From positions 1-35,312 of the forward strand of contig JAUNBR010000044.1 in assembly GCA_030527015.1 (NCBI GenBank): a stretch of DNA of 35,312 nt, read 5' to 3'. Below, piece after piece: positions 23,707 to 32,151 of this stretch. The notes beneath the pieces were generated by a model that worked only from the letters and a program-made list of their open reading frames with translations, did no database searches and had not been told where the DNA came from. Numbering within the stretch: position 1 is the stretch's first letter; every line of letters begins with the position of its first letter. The translations under genes were made by a program, and so were the position numbers. This DNA comes from Planctomycetia bacterium. Its GTDB lineage: Bacteria > Planctomycetota > Planctomycetia > Pirellulales > Thermoguttaceae.

Positions 23707-25059
23707 ATGTCACTTTTTGAGGAAATGGAAGCGGAAAATCGTCGCAGTGCACAGCCCCTGGCGGCGAGAATGCGTCCCAGAGATCTGTCGGAATTTGTGG
23801 GGCAGGAGCATTTTCTTGCACAAGGAAAACTTTTGAGACGTTTATTGATGGCGGACAGGCTGGGCTCTGTGATTTTTTTTGGTCCTCCTGGCACGGGGAA
23901 AACGACTTTAGCGCAGCTTTTGGCCACGGAATCACACAGTGTTTTTTGTCAGCTCAGTGCGGTGACCAGCGGAGTGAAAGATGTGCGTGATGTTTTAACT
24001 CAGGCACGTGATCGGCTTTCGACACAGAGGCAAAAAACACTTCTTTTCGTGGATGAGATTCATCGATTTAATAAAGCGCAGCAGGATATTTTGTTACCGG
24101 ATGTGGAAGAAGGAATCGTTACGCTGATCGGTGCGACTACAGAAAATCCTTTTTTTACGGTGAATAATGCGTTACTGAGCCGGAGCCGGGTGTTTCAGTT
24201 TTATCCACTGTCGGAAGAGCACATTAAAAAAGTTCTTTTGCGCGCCATTTCAGATAAAGAACGTGGTTTAGGTCAGTGGAATGTGAAAATAGAAGAGGAT
24301 GCACTAAATTATTTGGCGCGAACATCTGAGGGAGATGCGCGTCGAGCACTTTCGGCTCTGGAAATCGGCGTTTTGTCGACTTTTGAGGATCCGGTACATT
24401 TTACACTGGAAATGGCGGCGGAGTCTGTTCAGAAACGGATCGTGCAGCATGATCGTGATGGTGATTCTCATTATGATATTATTAGTGCGCTGATAAAAAG
24501 TATTCGTGGAAGTGATCCGGATGCCGCGATTTACTGGCTGGCGCGGATGTTAGAGGGTGGAGAGGAAGTGCGTTTTCTGGCGCGTCGGCTGGTTATTCTG
24601 GCCAGTGAAGATGTGGGAAATGCGGATCCGGCAGCTCTTCCTCTGGCGGTGGCCACGGCTCAGGCGTGTGAGATGATCGGTTTACCGGAGTGCCAGCTGA
24701 ATTTGGCGCAGGCGGTGACGTATCTGGCATGTGCGCCGAAATCGAATGCTGCCACGAATGCCATTTATGCGGCGCGGCAAGATGTTCAGGAAGGAAGTCT
24801 GGTGCCTGTTCCTCGGCATTTAAGAGATTCACATTATCCGGGCGCGAAACAGCTGGCACATGAAGGGTATCAGTATGCCCATGAATATCCGGATGGAATC
24901 GTCGCACAGGAATATTTGGGCGTGGATCGTCGGTATTATGAACCGGTGGATCGGGGTTTTGAAATCGAGATACAGAGGCGATTAATGTTTATCAGGGCGA
25001 AACTGCGAAATGGTGGCGTGTCTCAAAAACGGAAATCTGAGGAACTGGAATCAGAGTGA
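23707..25059 (+). CDS. rarA: Replication-associated recombination protein A (RarA/MgsA)
   Basis: An AAA+ ATPase of 450 residues that acts at stalled replication forks and is related to clamp loaders. Residues ~16-45 show the family's PLAARMRPRDLSEFVGQEH. Walker A GPPGTGKTTLAQ lies near residue 59 and Walker B LLFVDEIHRFNKAQQD near 113. Sensor 1 is in LIGATTENPFF and the arginine-finger region is NNALLSRSRVF. The C-terminal tetramerisation region includes HYDIISALIKSIRGSDPDAA and YPGAKQLAHEGYQYAHEYPD. The length matches the family. The start is the ATG after AGGAAATGAGGA. It is separated from neighbours by element-bearing gaps and is probably transcribed alone. Confidence 0.96.
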   Translation: MSLFEEMEAENRRSAQPLAARMRPRDLSEFVGQEHFLAQGKLLRRLLMADRLGSVIFFGPPGTGKTTLAQLLATESHSVFCQLSAVTSGVKDVRDVLTQARDRLSTQRQKTLLFVDEIHRFNKAQQDILLPDVEEGIVTLIGATTENPFFTVNNALLSRSRVFQFYPLSEEHIKKVLLRAISDKERGLGQWNVKIEEDALNYLARTSEGDARRALSALEIGVLSTFEDPVHFTLEMAAESVQKRIVQHDRDGDSHYDIISALIKSIRGSDPDAAIYWLARMLEGGEEVRFLARRLVILASEDVGNADPAALPLAVATAQACEMIGLPECQLNLAQAVTYLACAPKSNAATNAIYAARQDVQEGSLVPVPRHLRDSHYPGAKQLAHEGYQYAHEYPDGIVAQEYLGVDRRYYEPVDRGFEIEIQRRLMFIRAKLRNGGVSQKRKSEELESE

Positions 25060-25164
25060 TCCCTGATATTTTGGTGTGTGGGAGGCAGGATGAATTTTTG
25101 AGTTTACATTTTCATTTTTTAGGGAGAATAAGTCCGGCTGGAAAAAATGATTCGGGATAATTTT

Positions 25165-25271
25165 TATACCCGATGCACTATAAAATTCCGCTTTACCTGC
25201 ATTTTTTCTTCGCTAAAAATGTCTGGCGTTCAGAGCCACATAAAACGGAAATTTAAAGGAGAAGCAGGATA
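25165..25271 (-). repeat. TATAC element, near-full copy
   Basis: A reverse copy starting TATACCCGATGCACTATAAA with a degraded right end (GGAGAAGCAGGATAT). It lies between the convergent genes rarA and the VWA protein. Confidence 0.82.
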
Positions 25272-25309
25272 TTTTCTCAGAATAAATCCATTTTGTGGAC
25301 GAAATAAAT

Positions 25310-27826
25310 TTATATTCGCAGGAGCGCCCACTGGAGGAAAATGATGAAGGAAAAAAGAAGAAGCATTATGGGGGAACGCCACAAAAGATAATGTTTTTCG
25401 TAAATTCTTTCGTACTTCAGATCTTCTGTAAGGGAGGACTGCAGAGATAAAAGCAGGTCGCGTGGAATCTCATTCACGGCGCGGCAGTTCGGGAGGTTTC
25501 CGTAAAGTGAACCACCGGTGGAAGTGGCAATTTTTTGAGGTAAGGTGAGGTTTACTGTGGTCTGCTGAAATTCAGGAATTCGTTTTGAGGAAGCATTATG
25601 GGAAAAAGGATTTTCTTTGGAGTGTGAAGAGGGAGAATCACTGGACGTGGGAGGTGATGGAAGGTGGGTGTTTTCTGAAATATCTGTCGTGGAAGTAATT
25701 TTTTCAGAGGAGATCTCTGTGGTGGTGTCCGTGGAATCAGAGATTACTGCACCACCGCGGTTAAGCCAGCGAAGAGTCTGGAGCCAGTAATGACGGTATG
25801 CCTGTTCGTCATTTCTCCACCGCCAGCGCCAAGATGAATCGAAAGTATGTATAAGAATGTTTCCTTCGGGCCCCGGAAAAAAGAGAACTGCGGGAATTTT
25901 ACGTGAAGTGTGTTCAGAAGGGGAGTTTTTTGGGGGGAAAGTGTTTTCTTGAGAAGAAGAGGCGTGGGAAGTAGAGAGAACAGGGACATTTAATTCAGCT
26001 AAAATCATGGCGGCGGGCAGTATGTGAGAGATTTCATGATACTGATGAATCCGAGGAAAATGAGTCCATGTTTTGGCGTTATTTTGTGAGAAAGAGTCTG
26101 TACGCAGGGCCGGTAAATTTTTTCCCAGTAATGTGGGAGAAAAGGTGGCACCGGGTGAAGTATTTTCGGAAAAGTGAATGTCATCCAGATGAAAAGGGAA
26201 GCATGGTTCCAGGGGAGTACCTCGCCAGAGAGAGAATGGATAAAATGGGCCAGGAATAATAAGTAGCGCACGGTTTCGGGATAAGTGTGGATCTGACACG
26301 GGGAAAACTTTTTCTTCTGCGGTATTTTGCGCTGTTAAAATGCTGGCGTTTAGCGCCGTGTAATGCGAAAATCTAAAGTGGGGCCAAAATAAAACGAAAT
26401 TTTGTAGAGTGTCTGAAGAGATGGAGGAATCTGAGATTTCTTGTTTTGGATTTAGCCAGCTCCGTAAATCCAGCATGGATTTTTCGCTTAAAAAAATAGG
26501 CGTAATGTTTCCTAAAATGATTATATCTATTTTTTCCATTTCTTCCTGAGTGGGGAAATGATTTATGGCCGAAGCATCTTGGGCGATATATCCAGGTTCT
26601 GCAGAGGCCAGCCAGGTGGTTAATTGGATACTTTTTTCTCTGGCCAGCAGGTTTCTCAGATAACGAAATTCCCAGGATGGATTTTGCCATGCAAGAAAAA
26701 CACGACATTTTTTATCGGTAACGGAAACGGAAAAATGCTGAGAGTCCTGGAAAAAGTATCGGTATACGGATTCCATTTCCGACGTATTTTGGTGCGTGCT
26801 GAGAGTGTTATTTTTAGGAAAAGGGATGCCGTCTGCCTGAAGAGTAAATGAATATTCACCTGGTTCTGGAATGTTCCACTGTAAAAGCGCGTCCTGACTT
26901 CTGAAAGAAGAATTACCAGGAATGGCGGGTGGAAATTCAATTATTTTTTGAGTGAATGTGTTTTCTGGGTCCTGAGAAGGAAAAACCTGAAGCTGTGTTT
27001 TTAGATTTTCGGTGTAATTTGTGGTTATTTTTCCATGGAGGGACATGGGTTCATCTGTCATTAATTCAGAAGTGTCCGGCACCATGTTTACCGTGATCTG
27101 AGGAAGTTCGGTGGTGCCTCCCAGAAGAATGAAATCCAAAATAATTCCTTTTTTTCGTGCTATTTCTGACCAAAAAAGAAACTCTGTTTCATCAGAAGTT
27201 CTTCCGTCCGTAAGAAAAAGAATCGCTTTAGGCGGTTCCATATTTTGCAGGAGGATTTTTCGTAATGCGGCGCCAAGAGGTGTAATGGGAAGATTCGGGG
27301 AGACGCATTTCTCGGCGAGAATCTCTTTCGTGTCGGGAAAATGAGTATTTTTGAGGTTTTCGAGATTTGTCTGAAGCACCTCAGAAAGTGTGATTTGTTG
27401 GACATCTAGATGGGAAGAAAGGCGTTTTTCCAGAGAAAGTTTTTCATCTGTGAGAAGTTTTTGCGCTTCTTCCCAGCGGCTGGAAGAAAAGATAAAATTC
27501 TGTGAATTATTTTCGGATGAAATATCAGAACTGGAAGGACGGAAGAAAAAACTGTCATGAGGTAAACGCATACTCAGAGAGTCATCTAATAAAAAAATGA
27601 CGAAATCTGGAGGAGTATGGTCTTCCACATAAGTTATTTGTAGGCACATTCCTCCCAGTAAAAAGAAGGCACATGACCGTAAAAGCAGTAAAGCACATGC
27701 TCGCCGAAAGTGAATATGTTTTCGTTCTTGACGGAATGTATGAATGAGCCATAATAGCAGAATAGTTACAGCGAAAATAATAATCCAGACGGGAAACGAT
27801 TCATTTATTTTAAAGCACCATTTCAT
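25310..27826 (-). CDS. Membrane-anchored VWA protein with GATase1-like middle region
   Basis: The protein has 838 residues from the ATG giving MKWCFKINESF, which has AAGGA upstream; an ATG 16 codons earlier lies inside a palindromic element and is less likely. Two N-terminal membrane helices (WIIIFAVTILLLWLI; CALLLLRSCAFFLLGG) precede a von Willebrand A domain with MIDAS DDSLS near residue 80 and FLTDGRTSDE near 207. A beta-sandwich stretch follows, then a GATase1-like region (~390-690). A Ser/Thr-rich linker and a C-terminal membrane helix (LLLFSFIIFLQWALL) end it. This layout is common in planctomycetes beside MoxR/BatA-type operons, but here the gene stands alone. Residues ~478-503 are encoded by sequence resembling the palindromic element. 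Confidence 0.85.
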   Translation of the reverse strand: MKWCFKINESFPVWIIIFAVTILLLWLIHTFRQERKHIHFRRACALLLLRSCAFFLLGGMCLQITYVEDHTPPDFVIFLLDDSLSMRLPHDSFFFRPSSSDISSENNSQNFIFSSSRWEEAQKLLTDEKLSLEKRLSSHLDVQQITLSEVLQTNLENLKNTHFPDTKEILAEKCVSPNLPITPLGAALRKILLQNMEPPKAILFLTDGRTSDETEFLFWSEIARKKGIILDFILLGGTTELPQITVNMVPDTSELMTDEPMSLHGKITTNYTENLKTQLQVFPSQDPENTFTQKIIEFPPAIPGNSSFRSQDALLQWNIPEPGEYSFTLQADGIPFPKNNTLSTHQNTSEMESVYRYFFQDSQHFSVSVTDKKCRVFLAWQNPSWEFRYLRNLLAREKSIQLTTWLASAEPGYIAQDASAINHFPTQEEMEKIDIIILGNITPIFLSEKSMLDLRSWLNPKQEISDSSISSDTLQNFVLFWPHFRFSHYTALNASILTAQNTAEEKVFPVSDPHLSRNRALLIIPGPFYPFSLWRGTPLEPCFPFHLDDIHFSENTSPGATFSPTLLGKNLPALRTDSFSQNNAKTWTHFPRIHQYHEISHILPAAMILAELNVPVLSTSHASSSQENTFPPKNSPSEHTSRKIPAVLFFPGPEGNILIHTFDSSWRWRWRNDEQAYRHYWLQTLRWLNRGGAVISDSTDTTTEISSEKITSTTDISENTHLPSPPTSSDSPSSHSKENPFSHNASSKRIPEFQQTTVNLTLPQKIATSTGGSLYGNLPNCRAVNEIPRDLLLSLQSSLTEDLKYERIYEKHYLLWRSPIMLLLFSFIIFLQWALLRI
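26319..26392 (-). repeat. Element-like fossil inside the VWA coding sequence
   Basis: On the plus strand this reads like a reverse element lacking its left end: GGTATTTTGCGCTGTTAAAA, then GCTGGCGTTTAGCGCCGTG, then AAAATCTAAAGTGGGGCCAA, ending AATA. It aligns over its whole length with the middle and right part of typical copies at roughly 70% by eye. It is in frame and keeps the gene open (FWPHFRFSHYTALNASILTA). Confidence 0.55.
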
Positions 27827-27869
27827 CGGAAGGAAATCCTTTTTAAGACGGAATTTATGGCTGATTCCA

Positions 27870-27994
27870 TACATGTTTCCACTTTAAATTTCCGTTTCGT
27901 GCAGTTCTGAAAACCGACATTTTCAGTGAAGCAAAAATGCTTGCCTGGCTGTCAGCAGACAGGGAAAGCGGAAATTTATAGTGCATCAAGTATA
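27870..27994 (+). repeat. TATAC element, longer subtype
   Basis: A forward copy starting TACATGTTTCCACTTTAAAT and ending GCATCAAGTATAT, with an extra ~20 bp (CTGGCTGTCAGCAGACAGGG) after the core. It forms the upstream flank of the VWA gene. Confidence 0.78.
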
Positions 27995-28102
27995 TTATAT
28001 TATAAATGTATTATAATATAATAATGTGATTTTGAAAATCCCTGTGTTTTTTCTGAAAATTTCACGAAAAAGGCGAGTTTTTTTCCGAAAAATGAAGAAA
28101 TT

Positions 28103-28194
28103 TATACCCGACACACTATAAATTTTCGCTTTACAGGAATTTTTGCTTCACTGAAAATGCCGGTTTTCAGGACCGCACAAAATGGAAATTTAAA
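28103..28194 (-). repeat. TATAC element, right end missing
   Basis: A reverse copy from TATACCCGACACACTATAAA through the core (TTGCTTCACTGAAAATGCC) to AATGGAAATTTAAAT. The final CCAGTATA is lost. Confidence 0.8.
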
Positions 28195-28384
28195 TATGCT
28201 GACAGTGTGTAGTCACGGTAAGGAAAATTATTCTTGTGGTGGACTGGAAAATCATGTTTCCCAAAATAGGGTGCGAAGCATTCTTGGACATCAGGATGAA
28301 AAGGAGAGAGATTATGAAAAATCGTGCGTGTGCCCGAGTGAAACACGTTTTAGGCATTATGCATTATACCAGCGGTGGGATTAT

Positions 28385-28470
28385 TCTGATTTTCCTTCAA
28401 AATTTCGTTTTATGTGGTTCAGAATTCAGGTATTTTCGGCGAAGCAAAAATTTATAGTATCTCGGGTGCA
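28385..28470 (+). repeat. TATAC element, degenerate
   Basis: A forward copy with the left arm (CAAAATTTCGTTTTATGTGG), the half core ATTTTCGGCGAAGCAAAA and a right end CTCGGGTGCA. The segment between core and right arm is deleted. Confidence 0.65.
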
Positions 28471-28489
28471 AAATACAAAAAAATTCATC

Positions 28490-28518
28490 TTGACGTATAA
28501 AAAAAAATATCCTATAAA
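28490..28518 (+). promoter_or_regulatory. Putative sigma70 promoter
   Basis: TTGACG at 28490-28495, a 17-base A-rich spacer and TATAAA at 28513-28518. The next plus-strand gene is the small lipoprotein at 28774, 256 bases on, with an element between them. It could drive that gene or a short untranslated RNA. Confidence 0.4.
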
Positions 28519-28620
28519 ATCTTATAAATAATTTAATATGAATCCCGTAAATTAAATCTGTCTAAATTTTCACGTCTGGCAGAAAACCGAAAGAAGCGGA
28601 AATTCACAGAACATCCAGTA

Positions 28621-28729
28621 TATACGGCCTCCTATATTAAATTTCCGTTTTGTGTGTCACGAATCAGATGTTTTCGGTTACGCCTGCTGCGGATATGGAA
28701 AGCGAAATTTATACAGTGTATCGGGTATG
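28621..28729 (+). repeat. TATAC element, diverged full copy
   Basis: A forward copy from TATACGGCCTCCTATATTAA to GTGTATCGGGTATGA. The core is altered (TTTTCGGTTACGCCTGC). It lies 44 bases upstream of the small lipoprotein start. Confidence 0.72.
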
Positions 28730-28773
28730 AATAACACTCCAGTAATTTTATTTATTAAAATAAGGAAAAACAG

Positions 28774-28923
28774 ATGAAGCTCATATTTCAGATTTTATTG
28801 GTCGTTTTCGCAGTTTCATGCTTTTTTTGTATGCCAGGGTGCCAGTGTTTTGATGATAAACAGGACCGTTCTGAAACTGTAACTGAATGGGTGGGACGTC
28901 CTCGGCCAGGTTTTGACAAATAA
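28774..28923 (+). CDS. Small lipoprotein, 49 residues
   Basis: ATG with AAGGA eight bases upstream. The product starts MKLIFQILLVVFAVSCFF and continues CMPGCQCFDDK, a short lipoprotein signal with the lipid cysteine most likely in MPGC. The ~25-residue mature part is polar and ends WVGRPRPGFDK. Tiny lipoproteins of this kind (signal, Cys, then a short Pro/Arg-rich tail) are frequent and poorly described in planctomycetes. No function can be read. The gene sits alone between two palindromic elements. The start context and signal peptide make it credible despite its size. Confidence 0.65.
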   Translation: MKLIFQILLVVFAVSCFFCMPGCQCFDDKQDRSETVTEWVGRPRPGFDK

Positions 28924-28961
28924 AAGTTTTCTGTAAAACCCTAAAATATATGAACGATTAT

Positions 28962-29070
28962 TCCTGATAAATTTCGTACTGTAAATTTGCTTCTCCGGTA
29001 TTTTTAGATTTACAGAAAATATTTACTTTCAGAGCCACAAAAAACGGAAATTTAAAATAGAACCAGCATA
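28962..29070 (-). repeat. TATAC element, diverged full copy
   Basis: A reverse copy ending AACGGAAATTTAAAATAGAA then CCAGCATA. The left end is degenerate (CTGATAAATTTCGTACTGTA). It follows the small lipoprotein gene. Confidence 0.72.
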
Positions 29071-29087
29071 CATTTTTTGCCCCTTTC

Positions 29088-29115
29088 TTTTCAAGATGTG
29101 GAAATATGTTATAAT
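29088..29115 (+). promoter_or_regulatory. Possible promoter of the NSS transporter operon
   Basis: A perfect -10 hexamer TATAAT at 29110-29115, with TTTTCA at 29088-29093 sixteen bases upstream as a weak -35. It lies 210 bases before the transporter start; the leader between (29116-29325) holds no gene I can support. Confidence 0.32.
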
Positions 29116-29325
29116 AAAGGTATCATTTTATATCCTGGATTACTTACCTTATGGCATATGCAGCATTCGATAATTTCTGTTTTATGTTTTAGAATTTTGC
29201 TTTCAGATTCTGAAGCCGGGCATTTCAGAGATATGAAATGGCGCTAAATAAGAAATCTTCGTCATAACAGACACAAGATGTTTTTTGTGTTACATTTCAT
29301 TTTATTCTTCCAGTAATTTAAAAAA

Positions 29326-31017
29326 ATGGAAAAAACTCCTCTAGAAAAAGTAGGAAAAAAACCGGAGACCTGGAACACGCGATTCGGGGCAATTCTTGCT
29401 GTGGCTGGCTGTGCGATCGGCCTGGGAAATTATTTGCGCTTTCCGGGGCAGGCGGCCATGCACGGGGGTGGCGCCTTTCTGATACCTTATTTTATAGCAT
29501 TTTTTTTACTGGCCATTCCTCTTTCGTGGGGAGAATGGGCACTGGGGCGTTTTGGCGGCCGCCAGGGTTTTAATTCTGTTCCAGGAATCTTTGCATATGC
29601 TTCCAGAAAAAAAATATGGTTTTATCTTGGAGGGATAAACGTCTTAACTCCTCTGCTGATCAGCATGTATTACATTTATATCCAGGCATGGTGCATGGCG
29701 TATGCGGTTCAGTATTTAGTTGCGTTTTTTAATGATTTTGGCTTTACCTGTGGGAATTTTCTTGCCACCGGCACAGAATTTGCATCCATGAATCTGGGAA
29801 ATTCAGAACAGTATGCCCAATTTTTTAATCAGTTTATCGGTACAAATGAAAATGGTAGCGCGTTTCACTTTAATGGTGGTCCATTATTCTTTTGTGTCGC
29901 GTTTTGTTTTCTTTTGAATTATTTTATCCTTTTTCGTGGAATTTCTCGGGGAATCGAAGTTTTTTGTTCTTACGCCATGCCCCTTTTATTTATAAGTTCA
30001 TTTATCATTTTATTTCGGGTGATTACGCTGGGAAATCCCACGGGTATAGAGGGCCAGAGTTTTTTAGATGGCCTGGGGTTTATGTGGAATCCTTCTCGTG
30101 AAAATGTAACTCTTTTTCAGACACTTTCGGATCCGAAAGCCTGGCTCGCGGCGACCTCCCAAATATTTTTCTCCGTTTCACTGGGTTTCGGTCTCATTTT
30201 AACATACGCAAGTTATGTCCATAAAGATAAAGATATCGTTCTTTCTTCGCTGACGGCCGTCTCGGGAAATGGTTTTTGTGAAGTCGTCTTGGCTGGCATT
30301 ATGATCATCCCCGCGGCAGTGATGTTTTTAGGCGTGGGATACCTTACTCCGGAAAATTTAGGAAGCTCGTTCTCCATGGGTTTCATTACCCTTCCTAACA
30401 TTTTTGCACAGATGCCTTTTGGAAATTTCTTTGGATTTTTGTTCTTTTTCCTCCTCTTTTTAGCGGCGGTCACCAGTGCGATTTCCATGTCTTTACCGTC
30501 TATCGTTCTTTTTGAAGAAGGAATGAACTGGAGCAGAACTTTCAGCGTACTGGTAACAGCTATTCTTTGCGGAATCGGAACATTTTTTATCGTCTATTTT
30601 TCAAAAGATGCGACAGCTTTAGCAACTATCGATTTCTGGGCAGGAAATTTATTTTTATTTATTCTCGCCACTTTTGAAATTATTTTAGTGGGATGGATCT
30701 GGGGTGCCGATAAAGTATATCATGAATTGGAACGGGGCGCGGAGATGCGTGTTCCACGTATTTTAAATTTCATTCTAAAATATGTTTCACCTCTTTATCT
30801 AATTCTGATTTTCGTATTATGGCTTTTTTATAATTTCCAGGAACAGTGGAACGCGGTGCAGGCGAATAAAACCGTACAGCTTTCGCTGCTTTTAATTCTT
30901 GGAATTATTCTATTTTATATGGTAATTACTTTTTGTGTCCAGCGTCGCTGGGAAAAACAAAAAAAACTTCAGTTTATGCACGAGATACCTTCTGGTGCAG
31001 AAAGGAATGATGTATGA
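29326..31017 (+). CDS. Sodium-dependent amino-acid transporter, NSS family (MetP-like)
   Basis: A 563-residue member of the neurotransmitter:sodium symporter (LeuT-fold) family. TM1 carries the unwound sodium/substrate segment (AVAGCAIGLGNYLRFPGQAA, then MHGGGAFLIPYF), followed by WGEWALGRFGGRQGF at TM2. About twelve membrane helices run to residue ~540, with a basic cytoplasmic C-terminus. The substrate is probably an amino acid. The stop overlaps the start of a 42-residue membrane peptide (ATGA), and this large/small pair matches the MetPS methionine/alanine importer arrangement known from Corynebacterium, so I prefer a MetP-like role. Sequence alone does not fix the substrate. The ATG gives MEKTPLEKVGKK. 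Confidence 0.92.
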   Translation: MEKTPLEKVGKKPETWNTRFGAILAVAGCAIGLGNYLRFPGQAAMHGGGAFLIPYFIAFFLLAIPLSWGEWALGRFGGRQGFNSVPGIFAYASRKKIWFYLGGINVLTPLLISMYYIYIQAWCMAYAVQYLVAFFNDFGFTCGNFLATGTEFASMNLGNSEQYAQFFNQFIGTNENGSAFHFNGGPLFFCVAFCFLLNYFILFRGISRGIEVFCSYAMPLLFISSFIILFRVITLGNPTGIEGQSFLDGLGFMWNPSRENVTLFQTLSDPKAWLAATSQIFFSVSLGFGLILTYASYVHKDKDIVLSSLTAVSGNGFCEVVLAGIMIIPAAVMFLGVGYLTPENLGSSFSMGFITLPNIFAQMPFGNFFGFLFFFLLFLAAVTSAISMSLPSIVLFEEGMNWSRTFSVLVTAILCGIGTFFIVYFSKDATALATIDFWAGNLFLFILATFEIILVGWIWGADKVYHELERGAEMRVPRILNFILKYVSPLYLILIFVLWLFYNFQEQWNAVQANKTVQLSLLLILGIILFYMVITFCVQRRWEKQKKLQFMHEIPSGAERNDV

Positions 31018-31142
31018 CTTTTGGTGGATGGATTATTATGGGTGCTTCCATTTCGTTTATGACCTGCCTGTTTACCTGGTGCTGCTGGAAAATATTTACT
31101 CCGTGCGAAGTAAAAGTATCAGAAAAAATAAATAAAAAATAG
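31014..31142 (+). CDS. NSS transporter small subunit (MetS-like)
   Basis: A 42-residue single-pass membrane peptide: MTFGGWIIMGASISFMTC, LFTWCCWKIF and a charged tail ending VSEKINKK. Its ATG overlaps the transporter stop (ATGA), so it is translationally coupled. A short hydrophobic peptide with a small-residue/Trp-rich helix directly after an NSS gene is the signature of MetS-type small subunits, required for activity of MetP in Corynebacterium. It is easily missed because of its size. A palindromic element begins three bases after its stop. Confidence 0.82.
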   Translation: MTFGGWIIMGASISFMTCLFTWCCWKIFTPCEVKVSEKINKK

Positions 31143-31145
31143 TTA

Positions 31146-31250
31146 TATACTGTTTTCACTTTAAATTTCCGTCTCGTGCGGCTCTGAAAACCGGCATTTT
31201 CCACAAAGCAGAATGCCGGAAAAGTAAAATTTTATCGTGTATCGGATATA
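31146..31250 (+). repeat. TATAC element, full copy
   Basis: A forward copy of 105 bp, TATACTGTTTTCACTTTAAA to TGTATCGGATATA, with core arms GGCATTTT / GAATGCC. It starts three bases after the MetS-like stop codon and could end that transcript. Confidence 0.88.
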
Positions 31251-31264
31251 AATTTTTGTGACTC

Positions 31265-31340
31265 ACCGTTCCACTTTAAATTTCCGTTTCGTGCGGCTCT
31301 GAAAGCACAGGTATTTTCAGCGAAACTAAAATCCGGAGGA
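31265..31340 (+). repeat. TATAC element, left part
   Basis: A forward copy from CGTTCCACTTTAAATTTCCG to ATTTTCAGCGAAACTAAAAT. The right arm is lost. It is in tandem with 31146-31250 and in the leader of the membrane protein at 31414. Confidence 0.72.
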
Positions 31341-31413
31341 TGAGCATCAAATTCTCTGAAATCGACATACTGAAAAAAAACGTTTGGATTCCTAAAGGAA
31401 AGAAGGGTAAGCT

Positions 31414-32151
31414 ATGAAAATTTTCGATACTTTAAATTTCATATCTTGGTGTTATTATACAATCGTTTTGAAATGGTTTTACTTTCTGCTTCTGTCGCTG
31501 ATTTTTATCGTTATTTTTTTTATGAATCCTCACCCCAGTAGCGAGAATTTTCATTTTTCTACGTGCTTAACGTTTGCCATCGCAGTTCATTGTCAAATGA
31601 TCATAGCGGCCAGTTTTATTTACACGCTCTCTTCATTTCCTTGGAAGGAGGCTCTCGTTAAATGTATTCTTTTCCCCTTCGCGGTACAGGAATACAAAAA
31701 CTACATTTCACAAAAATGGTCACCTCTTTTCCAAAACCATTCAATTGATAACTATTGTTATTTAGGATATTTTCTCATATTCCTCGGAATCCTCTGTTTC
31801 AATTGGAATACGCCGCGGAATGATATTGCTCAGTGGAATTATATTTATCTTCCCTTCATCTTTGGAGCACTGATCATACAATATGGTACGTTTAATTTGT
31901 CTGGAAATTTAAAAGAAAAAGCACAATATATCACGGAAAAAATGATCTCTCATTCATTTATTGCCAGTAGTATTATCTTCTTGTTATCTTTCATAAAATT
32001 TTTAATCGATGACTCTTTTTCATTCAATATATCTCGTTTAGGATACGTTTTTCTGGATTTTTTTATGATTTACGCATTCCTTGCCTCCATCATGTTAATC
32101 CTATTTGTCTATTATATAATTTACCATCGAATCAGATATGGTTTAAAATAA
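31414..32151 (+). CDS. Polytopic membrane protein, unknown
   Basis: I do not recognise this 245-residue protein. It has about six hydrophobic segments (FYFLLLSLIFIVIFF; LTFAIAVHCQMIIAASFIYT; YFLIFLGILCF; YIYLPFIFGALIIQY; FIASSIIFLLSFIKFLI; IYAFLASIMLILFVYYIIY) with short, aromatic-rich loops and a basic C-terminus. The arrangement (an early helix, ALVKCILFPFAVQEYK between helices) recalls Yip1-like or DUF-type small membrane proteins, without a diagnostic motif. GAAGGGTAAGCT precedes the ATG. A hairpin terminator follows ~140 bases downstream. Confidence 0.72.
   Translation: MKIFDTLNFISWCYYTIVLKWFYFLLLSLIFIVIFFMNPHPSSENFHFSTCLTFAIAVHCQMIIAASFIYTLSSFPWKEALVKCILFPFAVQEYKNYISQKWSPLFQNHSIDNYCYLGYFLIFLGILCFNWNTPRNDIAQWNYIYLPFIFGALIIQYGTFNLSGNLKEKAQYITEKMISHSFIASSIIFLLSFIKFLIDDSFSFNISRLGYVFLDFFMIYAFLASIMLILFVYYIIYHRIRYGLK

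Larger units (their letters stand above)
28195..28620. other. Gene-poor region between elements
   Basis: Open frames here (for example 28157-28531) read through element sequence at both ends and have no ribosome site, so I do not call them. Besides an element fragment and a promoter-like pair, listed separately, I see nothing else. Confidence 0.5.

Noticed and set aside
28157..28531. Plus-strand reading frame of 124 codons
   Set aside because: Its start lies inside one palindromic element and another degenerate copy lies within its 3' half. It has no ribosome site and no recognisable protein features.
29270..29293. Inverted repeat ACACAA/TTGTGT upstream of the NSS transporter as an operator
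   Set aside because: Six-base arms in AT-rich DNA arise easily by chance and no regulator gene is nearby to link it to.
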